Shown here piece by piece: positions 1 through 10,774 of a stretch of 64,000 nucleotides of DNA. A model generated the notes under the pieces. It had not been told where the DNA came from. It made no database searches and saw only the letters and a list, made by a program, of their open reading frames with translations. The position numbers and the translations under genes are program-made. The stretch is from Salticus scenicus (Eukaryota > Arthropoda > Arachnida > Araneae > Salticidae), in the NCBI GenBank assembly GCA_963930645.1, contig OZ005648.1:148874035-148938034 (forward strand), in the 5' to 3' direction. How positions within the stretch are numbered: the first letter of the stretch is position 1; every line of letters begins with the position of its first letter.

Positions 1-360
1 AAAAAAAAAAAAAAAAAAAGAAAAGAAAAGGAAAAATCTGACTAAAGTCAACTTTAATGGTGTATTTTGTCGAAGTATTATAAATAAATAAATAAATATA
101 ATATATATATTTATGTGTGCCTGTGTGTGTGTAAATATCTTTTTCCGTTGAGCACTAACAAATAATTATTTAATTTAATATTTTAATATCTATATATATA
201 AAGACTGAATACTTCAATTTTTTTGTTCTCTAAAAACCATTATTAGTTCCCCATCATACTATAGGTATGGGGAACTTAGGTAATCGTGAAATATTTCGAC
301 CTCGGTTTTTTTACTTTTTTATACGTTTTCAGGTGTGAGGAATCCGAAAATGACAAAATT
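1..360. other. AT-rich sequence, no gene seen
   Basis: The window opens in a poly(A) run followed by AT-rich sequence with short TATA and TGTG stretches. A short hairpin-like segment with GTTCCCCAT and ATGGGGAAC lies at about 246-272. I see no reading frame or element boundary here. Confidence 0.6.
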
Positions 361-361
361 T

Positions 362-460
362 GTATGGTGTCTGTCTGTAGGGTGTCTGTTAGTGGATCAG
401 TGGGTCAGTCCGTTAGTGGGTCAGTCCGTAATTGTGTTAGTCCGTTAGTTTGTTAGTCTG
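362..460. repeat. Degenerate GTCT/GTCAGTCCGTTAG minisatellite
   Basis: Short GTC-rich words (GTCTGTCTG, GTCAGTCCGTTAGTGG, TTAGTCCGTTAG) recur without a strict period. It leads directly into the 174-bp array that follows and probably belongs to the same repeat element. A GACA microsatellite is similarly joined to the arrays at 22-24 and 55-59 kb. Confidence 0.75.
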
Positions 461-489
461 TTTACACGATATCTCACGAACAAATAATC

Positions 490-1345
490 GCAGAGAGGTC
501 AGATCAGTTTTAAAATATTACTTTCAATACTGGCAAGAACCCTATTTATTTGGAACCTTCGAATTAAAAAACTTCGTAAGTTATTAGACATTTACGATTT
601 TCTTAACTTAGGAGAATAGGACAAAAATTCACTTAAACGTGCATTAAATGGATACGTTTTACTGTAAAAATGTCAGACCAGTTTTAAAATATCAGTTTTG
701 ATGCCAGAATGAACATCAGTAGCTCTAAATATGCTACTTTGAAAATTTCGCAAGTTATTGGAAATTTACGAATTTCTTAACATGGCAGTATAGGGCAAAA
801 TTTCACATAAACGTCAATTTTGAGCGATATTTTCATCGTAAAGATGTCAGACTACTTTCGAAATATTATTCTGGACACTGGCATGAATATTAATGACTAT
901 GAATTTTCCAATATAAAAATTTCGTAAGTTACTGGAAATTTACGAATTTCTTAACATGGCAGAATAGAGCAAAATTTCACATAAACGTCAATCTTTAGGG
1001 ATATTTTCATTTTAAAGGTGTCAAACCACTTTCGAAATATTATTTAGGATACTGGTATGAATATCATAGACTAAGATTTTTCCATTTTAAAAAATTCGTA
1101 ATTTATTTGGAATTTACGATTTACTTAACATATCAGAATAAGGCAAAATTAAGCATAAACTTCCATTTTGAGGATCTCAAATACATTAGACAACTTCAAA
1201 ATTACATTTATGTTATTTGTTTGAACATGATTGAATACAAATATTCTAATAGGAAAATTTCGTAAATTATTCGTAATTTACGATTTTATCAACATATCGA
1301 AATTGTAAAGCTTTCATATAAATATGAATTTTGAGGATTATTGTA
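490..1345. repeat. Tandem array of about five 174-bp units
   Basis: The word TTTACGA(T/A)TT recurs at about 591, 765, 939, 1113 and 1277, that is at intervals of 174, 174, 174 and 164 bases. Each unit also has a TTCGTAAGTTATT-like box just upstream, an AAAATTTCACATAAACGT-like box downstream and a GTCAGACCACTTT-like box. Units diverge towards the right end. No coding potential is visible; this is non-coding repeat, either satellite-like or the internal array of a non-autonomous element. Confidence 0.9.
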
Positions 1346-1636
1346 TTGGAAACAGTAGAATGAAAACTAAACAACAGAATCGGCCCTGATAAAATAAATT
1401 AATAGATTAGAATGAGATAAATATATCGAAGTGAACGGTGGATAGCCTATTAGGCGGGGATTTCATTCTGTCACTGTATCAAGCTTTGGTCAAATTCATT
1501 TCTTTTAACATGATTATAATATGTCTCGCACTAGAAATTTATGAGAACATATATATGATGGGGAACTGAGCAGAGTCCACCTATGCCAACTATTTTTTTT
1601 TTTTTTTTTTTCCAAATATCGAAGAAATATCTAATA

Positions 1637-1750
1637 CACGCCACGACAAAAAATAGGTAATACAAAGTTTTTTTTCTTTAATTTTTCATAAAATAACTTT
1701 ATCTAAATTGTGCTTATCATTTATTATTATCATAAAATAACACTATTTCA

Positions 1751-1782
<32 letters not shown>

Positions 1783-1800
1783 GTTTTAAGACTGATATAG
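1637..1800 (+). mobile_element. Partial Tc1/mariner-type MITE
   Basis: The segment starts TA|CACGCCACGACAAAA and continues through a stretch (about 1660-1740) that closely matches, in inverted orientation, the right half of the neighbouring MITE at 1839-2058. It ends in a poly(T) run and lacks its own right terminus, so it looks like a truncated copy of the same family. Confidence 0.65.
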
Positions 1801-1838
1801 AAAATTTTTAAGACTAATTTTTTTCTATTTTAAGACTA

Positions 1839-2058
1839 CACTCCGCGACAAAAAGGTAGGTAAAATGTTTTTTTTTTTTTTTTTTTTTGAATATGATTAT
1901 TTTGAATATGAATATTTTAAATATGGTACAAATATTTAGAATGTTTTTGTATGATAATATTTTGTTATGATAATAAATGATATGCACAATTTAGATAAAG
2001 TTATTTTATGAAAAAATAAAGAAAAAACACTTTGTACCTATCTTTTTGTCGCGGAGTG
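1839..2058 (+). mobile_element. 220-bp Tc1/mariner-type MITE with TA target duplication
   Basis: The left end reads CACTCCGCGACAAAAAG and the right end is its reverse complement (CTTTTTGTCGCGGAGTG). The ends are flanked by TA at 1837-1838 and 2059-2060. Terminal inverted repeats plus a TA duplication are the hallmark of the Tc1/mariner superfamily. There is no room for a transposase, so it is non-autonomous. A long poly(T) run lies just inside the left end. Confidence 0.85.
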
Positions 2059-2169
2059 TACTTAATATTATTTTAAAGATTATCTTCCATTACTCTGCAT
2101 TACACCTCATTACGCCTCATTTTTCTTAAATGAATTTAAAAAATAAATAAGGAAGTGAGATTGCGTATG

Positions 2170-2345
2170 GTTTAGTTACCGGTTAAAAAATGGATGCAGA
2201 ATTTCTTAGAGTAAACAGAAAATACATATGCGAAAATTTCCACACATAGCGAACCTCTCCGAGTGGTTGGACTCGAACTGAGGTACGATGGATTCACAAA
2301 CCAGCCACCAACCGACTGAGCTGCGATAATCTACAGTAAGCCTTC
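2170..2345 (-). mobile_element. tRNA-derived SINE (head family 1)
   Basis: On the minus strand the stretch 2345 to 2250 begins with a tRNA-like head: an A-box-like GCTCAGTCGGTTGG and a B-box AGTTCGAGTCC at tRNA-like spacing. It is followed by unrelated AT-rich tail. These are internal RNA polymerase III promoter boxes. The cloverleaf is poor, so this is more likely a SINE than a tRNA gene. The 3' end is uncertain. Confidence 0.55.
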
Positions 2346-2612
2346 TTTGGTGACTTTTATTGACAAAATACCTAAAGCTTAATATACATTTCCATTTTAA
2401 ATTTTATGTCTACATTTTTAGTATTTTTTGTTTTTGAAATATGTCTGATAAATTTGCTAAAAATGTAACCTATGATGTTTCGAATATTTCGAAAATGGTT
2501 TCTTTCCCCTCTCTCTCTCTCTTTTTTAAACTTATATTTAATAGGAAACACAGTATTTACATGGAAAACAGAAAATTGGTTGTTTTACTCTGATATGTAG
2601 AAACTCACGCAT

Positions 2613-2643
<31 letters not shown>

Positions 2644-2895
2644 TTTTTTGTATCATATCAAAAAAAAAAAAATAAATAAAATAAAAAATAAGCGGAAGTC
2701 GCGTACAAATCCTTATAGATTGCTCGTTTGCATATTCGATTACTTTTTCTTTGAAAATTCAATTTCACCATCCTAGACGGTCTAAATAGCGTAATCACTT
2801 ATTATATAAAATAGTATTAAATGAAGGGAATGTGAAAAGAAACTTAAACCCCATATGCATATTACTTGAAATAGAATCCGCGTAAAAAAAAAAAA
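2346..2895. other. AT-rich spacer with (ATTT)n, no gene seen
   Basis: Contains a CT run near 2506-2522, an (ATTT)n stretch at about 2610-2646 and poly(A) runs. No element ends or coding region recognised. Confidence 0.6.
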
Positions 2896-2897
2896 AT

Positions 2898-3600
2898 TCT
2901 AAGTTAATACAAGTGTTTGAAATTCCAAGTGTCTGAATTGTAAAATGTCTTATTTCCAAGTTTCAAAACTGTAATATGTCTGAAATTCAGACATATCAAT
3001 ATTATTCAGACACTTAACTTACAAGGAAACATTCAAAAGGTATCGTCTTCAAAAAATATTGAAAAAAAAAATATATGTGATTCTACTCTTCATAAAACAA
3101 CAGAGAGTGAAAAAGTTATCGACTGAAATGAATTACAGCTACTACAAAAAATGATCAAAATTAAGCATATTTGCCGATTTAGCGCTGTTAGGCGATACGT
3201 TCGCAAGCACCGAGATTGCCGTGTACGAACAGAACCGTGTTTCGCTTCTCCGCCAAGTACTCAAAATCAATCGCCTGACAGTGTGAAATCACCAAATAGG
3301 TTTAATTTTGCTAATTTTTTGTGGTCGCTGTAATTCATTTCAGTCGATATTTTTTTTTCACTTTCTGGTTTTTTATGAAGAGTAGAATCAAATATATTTT
3401 TTTCAATACTTTTTGAAGACGGCACCTTTTGAATGCTTCCTTGTTAGTCTGTTTTTATAAAGACATTTATGCGTCTTAAATTCAGACGTGTGTGGTGTCT
3501 GAAAATTTGTATCTTTACCCGTTTCAGACATTAATGTGTCTAAATTGGTATTTCACACATATTTCTGTCTGAAATTAAGACACTTCTATTTGCAGTGTAT
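2898..3600. mobile_element. Large imperfect hairpin element (MITE-like)
   Basis: The left arm (about 2898-3210) is the imperfect reverse complement of the right arm (about 3262-3600), leaving a loop near 50 bases. Matching landmarks: ACAAGGAAACATTCAAAAGG at about 3021 with CCTTTTGAATGCTTCCTTGT at about 3426, and the CATAAAAC.ACAGAGAGTGAAAAA block with its complement near 3350. The outer parts carry several GTCTGAAATT words. An apparent 60-residue reading frame at 3151-3333 runs through the fold and is not credited as a gene. Confidence 0.8.
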
Positions 3601-3618
3601 TGTTATTTATCTTTTAGT

Positions 3619-3653
<35 letters not shown>

Positions 3654-3740
3654 TCGTTGTTACTTTTCCAAAATTAAAGTCTCACCAACCAAATACTAAA
3701 ATACTATAATATTTTAAAACATTATTTATCAAGCAGAAAC
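3601..3740. repeat. Poly(T) run and AT-rich linker
   Basis: An uninterrupted run of about 31 T lies near 3620-3650 followed by AT-rich sequence. Confidence 0.7.
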
Positions 3741-4050
3741 GGTCGTTTTGCCAAGCCAAGCTCAGAGAAAAGCAAAACAAACAAACTACCACTAACACAA
3801 AGCAGAACGCGCCAATCCGCGTTTGTAATGATCGATAGATGACGCTTTCTCAACTGCAGTTGTTAGTAAATATTGCCACGTGTAATAATTGCCACGTGTA
3901 TTTATTATTATGCTTTCTTGTTGTTCTATCATTGTTTCAGCGTGAAAGCTATCAGTGGTATGATAATTTCACGATAGCCCACCAGAGGGCGAGCATTTCA
4001 TTACAATCGCGGATAATAAAATCGACAGAAATAACCCAAGATCGTTAAAT
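3741..4050. other. Less AT-rich island with duplicated CACGTG and a CTCF-like word
   Basis: This stretch has visibly more G and C than its surroundings. TGCCACGTGTA occurs twice at about 3876 and 3892. A word CCCACCAGAGGGCGAGC at about 3979 resembles the CTCF core consensus. An open frame of 69 codons at 3839-4048 shows no recognisable domain. It could be a degraded repeat; function is unknown. Confidence 0.4.
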
Positions 4051-4804
4051 GCTTATTATACAGAAACCAACTTTCCCATGTTAAATCGGCAAATTTTTTT
4101 TCCGTAAAGTTTTAAATATTGGACGAACCAAATATCGCAGTAAAATGAAACAAAAAGTAAAATATTCGTATCAACGAGATCTTTAATTTGAGATAAAGAC
4201 GAACTTTCTAAGTTAATAAGTAAAAAAATGGGAGCATTTTCAATTTAGCGTAAAATTAGATGATTTGACAACTTTTTGAAAAAATTTCTTCTTCAAGAAT
4301 TTTTTTTTTTTTAAAACAAGCTAGAGAATTCATAAATGTGCAGAATTCTTTGAAAACTGGTTTTTCAGATAGACAATTACTTAATCTAGGAACTTTTATA
4401 AAATTTAGCTTTTAAAAATCAAAATTTCCTATCTTAATTGCTTAAAAACTGTTAAATATCGCCAAAGAGACATAAATCGCCAAATATGAAATTGCTTCAT
4501 CTCAGTTTACCCGAAAAATATTAATTTCAAATTGAGCTGCTTTTTCTAAGTTATTTTTTTAACCAAAGAATCTTTGCTTTTATTATTTTGTACAATTTTA
4601 AATTTTATATCCCTGAAAACAGAAATGAATACATTTTTGAATAACATTTGTTTCAAATCTATAGCTTGAATTGCTGATTTTTTAATATTTTTCTTACCTT
4701 AGAATAAGAAAGTCAGTACACGATATAGTATCCAATTTTAATATCCTTCAATTCAATCTGGCAATGATAATTATGATGCATAAAGATCTCTACTTCCTTC
4801 TATA
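4051..4804. other. AT-rich sequence, no gene seen
   Basis: Only AT-rich sequence with short homopolymers; no repeat or gene recognised. Confidence 0.55.
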
Positions 4805-4807
4805 TAG

Positions 4808-5590
4808 TATACTAGCAGGCTTTGCCCGCTTCGCTTGTCATTTTACTGAAATGAATTTCGACTTTGGTTTTTAATGGATTTACACGTTGTAAGAGCTCCT
4901 GAAAACAATTTGACTATTTTTAGAAAATTTCTGTTTGCGTGTGTGTGTTCTATGTGTGTGGCGAAAGTTTTGTTCCAACTAGATATCAGGAGCTACTGCT
5001 CAGAATTACATATAAATTTATATGCAATTGAACAATGATGTATAATAGCGTTTATCAATATTTGGTGTCAATTGCTCAACATGGTGCTGCTATACAGTGA
5101 TTGCCGCAATTTCAGAGAAGGCTATATCTGAGTATCTAATACATGGAATTGCATAAATTTACAAATAAATTTACATTGTTGCAAATTATAGTGCTTATCA
5201 ACTTTTGTACCAATATCTCAACATGTGGCACTGCTATACAGCGATTTTCGCAATTTAAGGAAAGGTTCTGTTGCATATAAAGAAACAAAACTTAATATGT
5301 GAAAAGGCCATTATGAGACATTATGCTGATTCAATCTCGATGCCTATCGGCCGATATGTGGAGCTCATATACTACAATATATTTTTACAACTGAAAGGAT
5401 GCCATCTGCATGGTGAAAATTTACTTCCGTTGGACATTTTGTGCAACAATACCTCTCTGAGTTGATAATATTCAGCATTCATAATAAAAAAAATAATAAA
5501 TAGTTTGTGCTGCGTTAATATGTATAGGAAAATGTAGAAGAAAGTTTTGTGATGGACACGACATACTAGTCTGCATAGAAAACCCATGGA
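4808..5590 (+). repeat. Unclassified repeat with GCTTTGCCCGCTTCGCT end and tandem duplication
   Basis: The left edge ACTAGCAGGCTTTGCCCGC and its continuation is closely related to words at about 49370 (inverted) and 50147. A roughly 150-base unit occurs twice (about 4985-5135 and 5136-5285) with the shared boxes TCAACATG, CTGCTATACAG.GATT and CGCAATTT.A. The segment 5520-5590 (ATAGGAAAATGTAGAAGAA, GTTTTGTGAT) matches 49438-49500. This is a dispersed non-coding element of unknown class. Confidence 0.65.
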
Positions 5591-5763
5591 TAATGTCTAG
5601 CAACCAGAATTATGGAAAGTTTAACGCAAAGAAAACTTTGTAATGCAGTTTAACGCAAAGAACAACATCGCACGAAAGCTGAGTTGAAATCCAGGACATA
5701 TCTGATGTAAAGTATCAGGTTAATTCCAGTAAATATAAAAACTATTTAAAAAAAATAAATGAT

Positions 5764-6877
5764 ATCTACAAAAAAGACACTTAAAATGTACAAAAAAGCC
5801 AAGCTCAAAGAAAGAGAATTGATTAAAGTTGTGTCTAAAAAGGGTGTGATATCAAATTCCCAAGCTTACATTCAAATACTTATTTAATATTCCCTTTTAA
5901 CTAAATTTTCACATGTGAATCAAGTGCCTTATGATATGTTGATAGAAATCCTTCTTTCCTGTACTAAATACATCATAGCGTGTTTCTGAAAAATATTATT
6001 ATTTTTATTTATGTATGATGGGCTTGGCGGCCATCTTTTAAGTAATGAATAAACATTCACACAATTTGAAAGAAGTTTCTTAAAATATATCTCATATAAA
6101 ATTAATTTTGCTATTCCATTCTGCAGAGACGGAAATATTTCGATAACATGATTTCTTATAATTATTTAGTATTAAGTGCACTTCCATCCTATAATTGCAG
6201 AATAAAGAATAAAGAGAGAATAAAGAATATAAAAATTTAAATTTATGTAAAAACATGAGGGAGAGGGGGGTGGGAAGCATAGAAGCTTCCACCCCCGTTA
6301 TATTTACCCAATTTGAATTTAGCTTCTTGGAATAAATATCTCGTAAAAATAATATGGTTATTCCATTCAACAGGGGTTTAAAAAAAATGCATTAAAAACA
6401 TCGCAAAAGCCCCGTTAAGCACACAAGTTGAATCAATTTAAGTTTTAACAGTGTTAAGTTTGGCGCACTCCCATCCTCCCATCCTATAATTATTTCTCAT
6501 TGCGCAGCACTAGTGCGATATAAAACTCAATTAACCAACCAATCAACCAACTCATCCTATAATTGATGAGATTTATAGAATTCAAACTAACGTAAAACTT
6601 TGAAAGATGGCCGCCAAGCCCATCATACATAAATAAAAATAATAATATTTTTCAGAAACACGCTATGATGTATTTAGTACAGGAAACAAGGATTTCTATC
6701 AACATATCATAAGGCACTTGATTCACATGTGAAAATTTAGTTAAAAGGGAATATTAAATAAGTATTTGAATGTAAGCTTGGGAATTTGATATCACACCCT
6801 TTTTAGACACAACTTTAATCAATTCTCTTTCTTTGAGCTTGGCTTTTTTGTACATTTTAAGTGTCTTTTTTGTAGAT
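5764..6877. mobile_element. Foldback element with nearly identical 275-bp arms
   Basis: Left arm 5764-6038 and right arm 6603-6877 are each 275 bases and reverse complements with, by eye, about one mismatch (CCTTCTTTCC against CCTTGTTTCC). The spacer of 564 bases holds three copies of CATCCTATAATT (about 6187, 6481 and 6553) and a SINE 3' fragment. No transposase is present. Near-identical arms imply recent origin or gene conversion. Target duplications are not evident, so superfamily is unassigned. Small reading frames inside it are not coding. Confidence 0.88.
6488..6556 (+). mobile_element. 3' fragment of the SINE family seen at 8288-8604
   Basis: GCGCAGCACTAGTGCGAT.. followed by AAAACTCAATTAACCAACC matches, in opposite orientation, the 3' end of the SINE at 8288-8604 (CACTAGTGCTGCGCA and GGTTGGTTGG). 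It lies in the spacer of the foldback element. Confidence 0.7.
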
Positions 6878-7563
6878 TATATTTACACTGAAAAAAAAAA
6901 TAGTGTCCCAAAAATCAACAAAATTGTGTCAACTTTTAGTATATCACATGCTTTAAATAGCTCCGATACAAATATACTCGTGTTAAAAAGTTACCTGTAC
7001 TCATTATTGATTATAATGATATGTTCAAAAAGGGTATCGACCACCAGGAATCTCAATATTCAGAACACAGATCTTCATTGTGTATTCTCCCGCACATCTG
7101 TATAAAACCTCCACGAAATACAGTTTTGAAGATTAAAGGAAACAGAACATGTTTTTCAAAAAATTTTGTTTAAATAAATCAAAGTTTTATTAAAAAACTC
7201 ATTTTAGTTCAACATAATTATAATAAATTATAAAGTAAACAGCTCTCAATTTAAAAACATATGTGACATTTCATAAATGAGTCAGGCATGTTTTCCATTT
7301 CGAAAAAAAAAAAAAAAAAAAAAAATACCCTTAACATATGCGCTACTAATGGAAGGCCTCCTTATCATCAAACAATTAAATATGCTTTGTGCATTTATCA
7401 AATAGTGGTAATCAAACAATAACTTAAAAAAGTATTTTTTAACAAATTAATAATTATTTTAAAACTTTAAGAATGCCTTTCAAAATAAACATCAACAACT
7501 TTTACGCTCTTTTAAGTAGATTAGAAAAACACAAACGGAATTTTTCGTTGTTGACTGTAAATA
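6878..7563. other. AT-rich spacer, no gene seen
   Basis: Contains a poly(A) run near 7303-7325 and nothing else I can name. Confidence 0.55.
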
Positions 7564-7749
7564 CATTAAGACCCCGCTTAACGCTGTTTCATTTAGCGCT
7601 GCTTCGGTTTAGCGCTCTTTTATTTCCCCAGTGGATTCCCCGAAATTGCTTGCAGCAGTACGGGGATTCCCTGAAATTGTGCTCGCGCTGTTTCGCATTA
7701 CGCTCTACTTTGATGGAACGTATCCCCCGCGTTAAGCGGGGTCTTACTG
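7564..7749. mobile_element. 186-bp pogo/Tigger-like MITE
   Basis: Ends are CATTAAGACCCCGCTTAACG on the left and the complement CGTTAAGCGGGGTCTTACTG on the right, flanked by TA at 7562-7563 and 7750-7751. TA duplication and a C-rich/G-rich end of this type recall Tigger/pogo elements of the mariner group; that assignment is by resemblance. Internal GTTTAGCGCT words repeat. It is notably GC-richer than its surroundings. The 94-residue frame across it is a shadow. Confidence 0.85.
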
Positions 7750-7751
7750 TA

Positions 7752-8275
7752 ATTTAAAAATAGTAACCTCTTATATTTATCCTAAATTTTAAAATAACTT
7801 GCCATTCAACTCCTTTTTTATTGTGTCGAAAACAATAAATAAATAAATAAATAAAAATTCCTGCGTGTCCATTGGATTAAGTCGAAAAATGTGTTAGGAC
7901 TGTTCCCTTTTCATCGCCAAAAATTGTTGCACTGATATTTTTCTCTCTACAGCCAGTTATTGCGATGGAGTAAAATAAATGCATACGAGGATCAAATATT
8001 GGGTTATTTCTGACACTTTCTGGCAAGGAAGTGAAAATTATCACTCAATTCTTAAGAATTTAAGAATTAAAATGGACTATCATGTTATATAAAAATGTGG
8101 TGTTCAACTCATAAAAGTAAAATTATAATATAAAAAAATAATGTAAATTGAATATCAGTTAACGACCAATGATTAATAAATATGGCAACAGTAGTATTTT
8201 TTCAATAAGCTCTTTCTAATTAACTTTCTCTAATTTACTCTATTTAACTATATTACTAATCGGAAAATAGAAAAT
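7752..8275. other. AT-rich spacer, no gene seen
   Basis: Contains an (AAAT)n stretch near 7830-7855; no gene or element recognised. Confidence 0.55.
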
Positions 8276-8287
8276 AGAAAAATTGGG

Positions 8288-8604
8288 TTGGTTGGTTGGG
8301 TTTTACGTTGCACTAGTGCTGCGCAGATGGGCAATTGGCGACGGTCTGAGACACACCCCTAGAGGTGGTCCGGAGACATGCCATCACAATTTTGATCCTC
8401 CACGGAAGGGATGGCTCTCCCGCTTCGGTGACCCCCCAGAGGTATAATTTTTTATGACATCATGGAAGACATTGCGGCCACGACAGATTTTACGTGCATC
8501 AGACACCATTAGTGTACACGACGGTCTTTGGCCGGCTCGAGTACCGAACCCGCAATCTTTCAATTACGAAGCCGGCGCTCTACCGACTGTGCTACCGCGG
8601 CCCA
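8288..8604 (-). mobile_element. Complete tRNA-derived SINE with 12-bp target duplication
   Basis: The minus strand begins with a tRNA-like head at 8604: GCGGTAGCACAGTCGGTAGA contains the A box and GCGGGTTCGGTACTC the B box. The body is GC-richer than the neighbourhood, and the element ends in (CCAA)n-like CCAACCAACC. It is flanked by identical 12-base duplications AGAAAAATTGGG at 8276-8287 and 8605-8616, the mark of LINE-mediated insertion. An anticodon stem is poorly formed, so it is not a tRNA gene. Confidence 0.92.
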
Positions 8605-8616
8605 AGAAAAATTGGG

Positions 8617-9550
8617 AATATACATAATAAGTAATTTTGGTTTTACACTAAACTAATCAGAATTATTATTTTCTAATCGTTATTAGACATGATCTTCTGT
8701 TTTTTTTTTTTTTTTTTTTTTTTTAATACATATATTTTTAAAATGTATGTTTGTTTTATTTTTCTTTTACTGTAATGCAAATTTTATTTTGTGTCCAATT
8801 GTGCTGAGAATTAAAATTGGAAAACAAATAAACGTAGTATGAGTTTGGAAAAAGGTTTAATAATATAAAGTAGAAGAAGATCTCATTTTATTATTGATTT
8901 TCTCTTTTTTGCCGGATGTGCTAAGGATAGATAAAAGAGAAAACAAAATTTGTTTCAGAACAATAAGAATGCTTTGGGAAAAACTACACATAATACGTAA
9001 CCTCAATAAAACATCTACTTTTTTCCCTTTCATCAAATGAATTTTTTTCTCCTTGTTAAAAAGAACACGAGAAAAAGAAATATTTCTCCATGCGACTTGA
9101 AATTCTAATAACATTGATTTTATGAAAAAGATTTCAGAAAATAAAATGAGATGTAAATAATACATTAATGAGCCATAAATACTTTATATTTAGTGTGTAA
9201 TATGGGTTAATTTACACACAATTTGTTGTCTGAAAACTGTAATTCTTTTCGCATTATTACTGAAAGTTAAGCATAATAAAAGGTAATCTAAAAGAATGGT
9301 GCTAAATAAAAGAGTGGAGCATACATACAAAAATAATAAAATGTTACACATTTACGATTAAAAAAAAAAAAAAAAAAAAAAAAACTATTTACGTAGATGC
9401 TGAAAGTTTTACCTTCAAGTTCTTTAACATGTTTCACTGTGTATATGTAGAACTGCAGTACTTTATGGACAATTTTGTATACCATATTCTAATATTCTAT
9501 CGTAGACTTATTCGACGTGAGAAAGCACATACAATGCACATTTAACCAGT
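8617..9550. other. AT-rich sequence, no gene seen
   Basis: Holds long poly(T) and poly(A) runs (about 8700-8724 and 9360-9384). The 102-residue minus-strand frame at 8857-9165 has biased composition and no domain. Confidence 0.5.
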
Positions 9551-10774
9551 GTTGGGAAGCAACCATCGTTGCTTCCTCTACTGCTAATGAAACAACCTCC
9601 ACTTTTTCCACAGTTTAGTTACATGTGTGTTTAGTTGGGTACATGACACTTTGGTCCCAAAGAAATTTTGGTCCCTGGCTCTAAACAATGTCTACAGTAA
9701 CATTACTTACAGACCATTTCATACTATTATTGATACAGGGTGATTAAAAGTATTATTTTTTTATTATATTTGTTATCAGCCCCCTAAATATTACCATCAT
9801 GAAATCCTCATTGAAATTTTTGAAGATAATTTTATCGTTTGCATCTACAAATTTTAAGAACATTTCGCCGAGTAGGAAATTTATAAATTTAAAAAATACA
9901 TTTGTTTCTAAATCTTGCTAAATTTTATGTAGTATTTACTACAAAAGAAATATATAGTTTTGGTGACCTTAATTGGACTTAAACTGCTTTTAAAGGCAAC
10001 ATAATTCGAAAACCATACATTTATCAAATATTAAATATGGAATATCAATTGAATTAAACTCATTATTTTGTGAATTTTTTATTAAATATGTCAAAATAAA
10101 TAAAAAATATGGTGTGAAACAACCACACTACTTCCATTACCCACTATTACACGTATTATATGCATTTTTTTGGAGATATTATATGCATTTTTTGGAATTT
10201 TTGAGTAAGAGAAACGTGATACACATATAAAGACATATAAAACAGAGAGTTTACATAGCAAGTTAAAAACGGAAAAAAAAAATAGATAGAGTTATTTTTT
10301 AAACACCATTTCCGAAATCTGAAACAGAACTACCTAATCAGGATGACCGATAATATTCCTGTAATAACCACGTAATACATGAGAAATTGTATCAAGCCGT
10401 TTTACCAAAACTTGGTATACTGAATTATTGACCAAAAACAATAATTACATACAAAAGGATATTTAAAAGGGAGTTAATATGGCGAGTTTGAAAAAAATCT
10501 GTACAGCCGTTTTTAAAGGAACGCACTTGCGAGATCTGAAATTGAGCTATTTATACAGGGCGCTTATTAATTTGCCTGAACAAACTAACTATATCATTCG
10601 AAAGGACACCTAATAGATTATTTATGTAGCAACTTTTAAGAAAACCGTTAGAGTCATTTTTGAGATACGGACTTACGGTCCCACTTCCAGTTTTCCAATT
10701 TAACCAAAATTTGGAAAATTCATCTGTACACCAGCCTTGTATAAATTGTGAAGTTTCGTAGTTCTATCTTTATT

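Noticed and set aside
490..1345. Regularly spaced repeats suggesting a CRISPR array
   Set aside because: Units are 174 bases, diverged along their whole length, with no short identical repeat and unique spacers; the sequence is eukaryotic.
3151..3333. 60-codon plus-strand frame with arginine-rich start
   Set aside because: It lies across the loop of the 2898-3600 hairpin element and has no domain.
8530..8604. Possible functional tRNA gene
   Set aside because: A and B boxes are present but the anticodon and acceptor stems do not pair well, and the sequence continues into a SINE body bounded by target duplications.
9553..9600. CAGTGTTGGGAAGCAACC as a hAT-type terminus
   Set aside because: No matching inverted end could be found downstream by eye.
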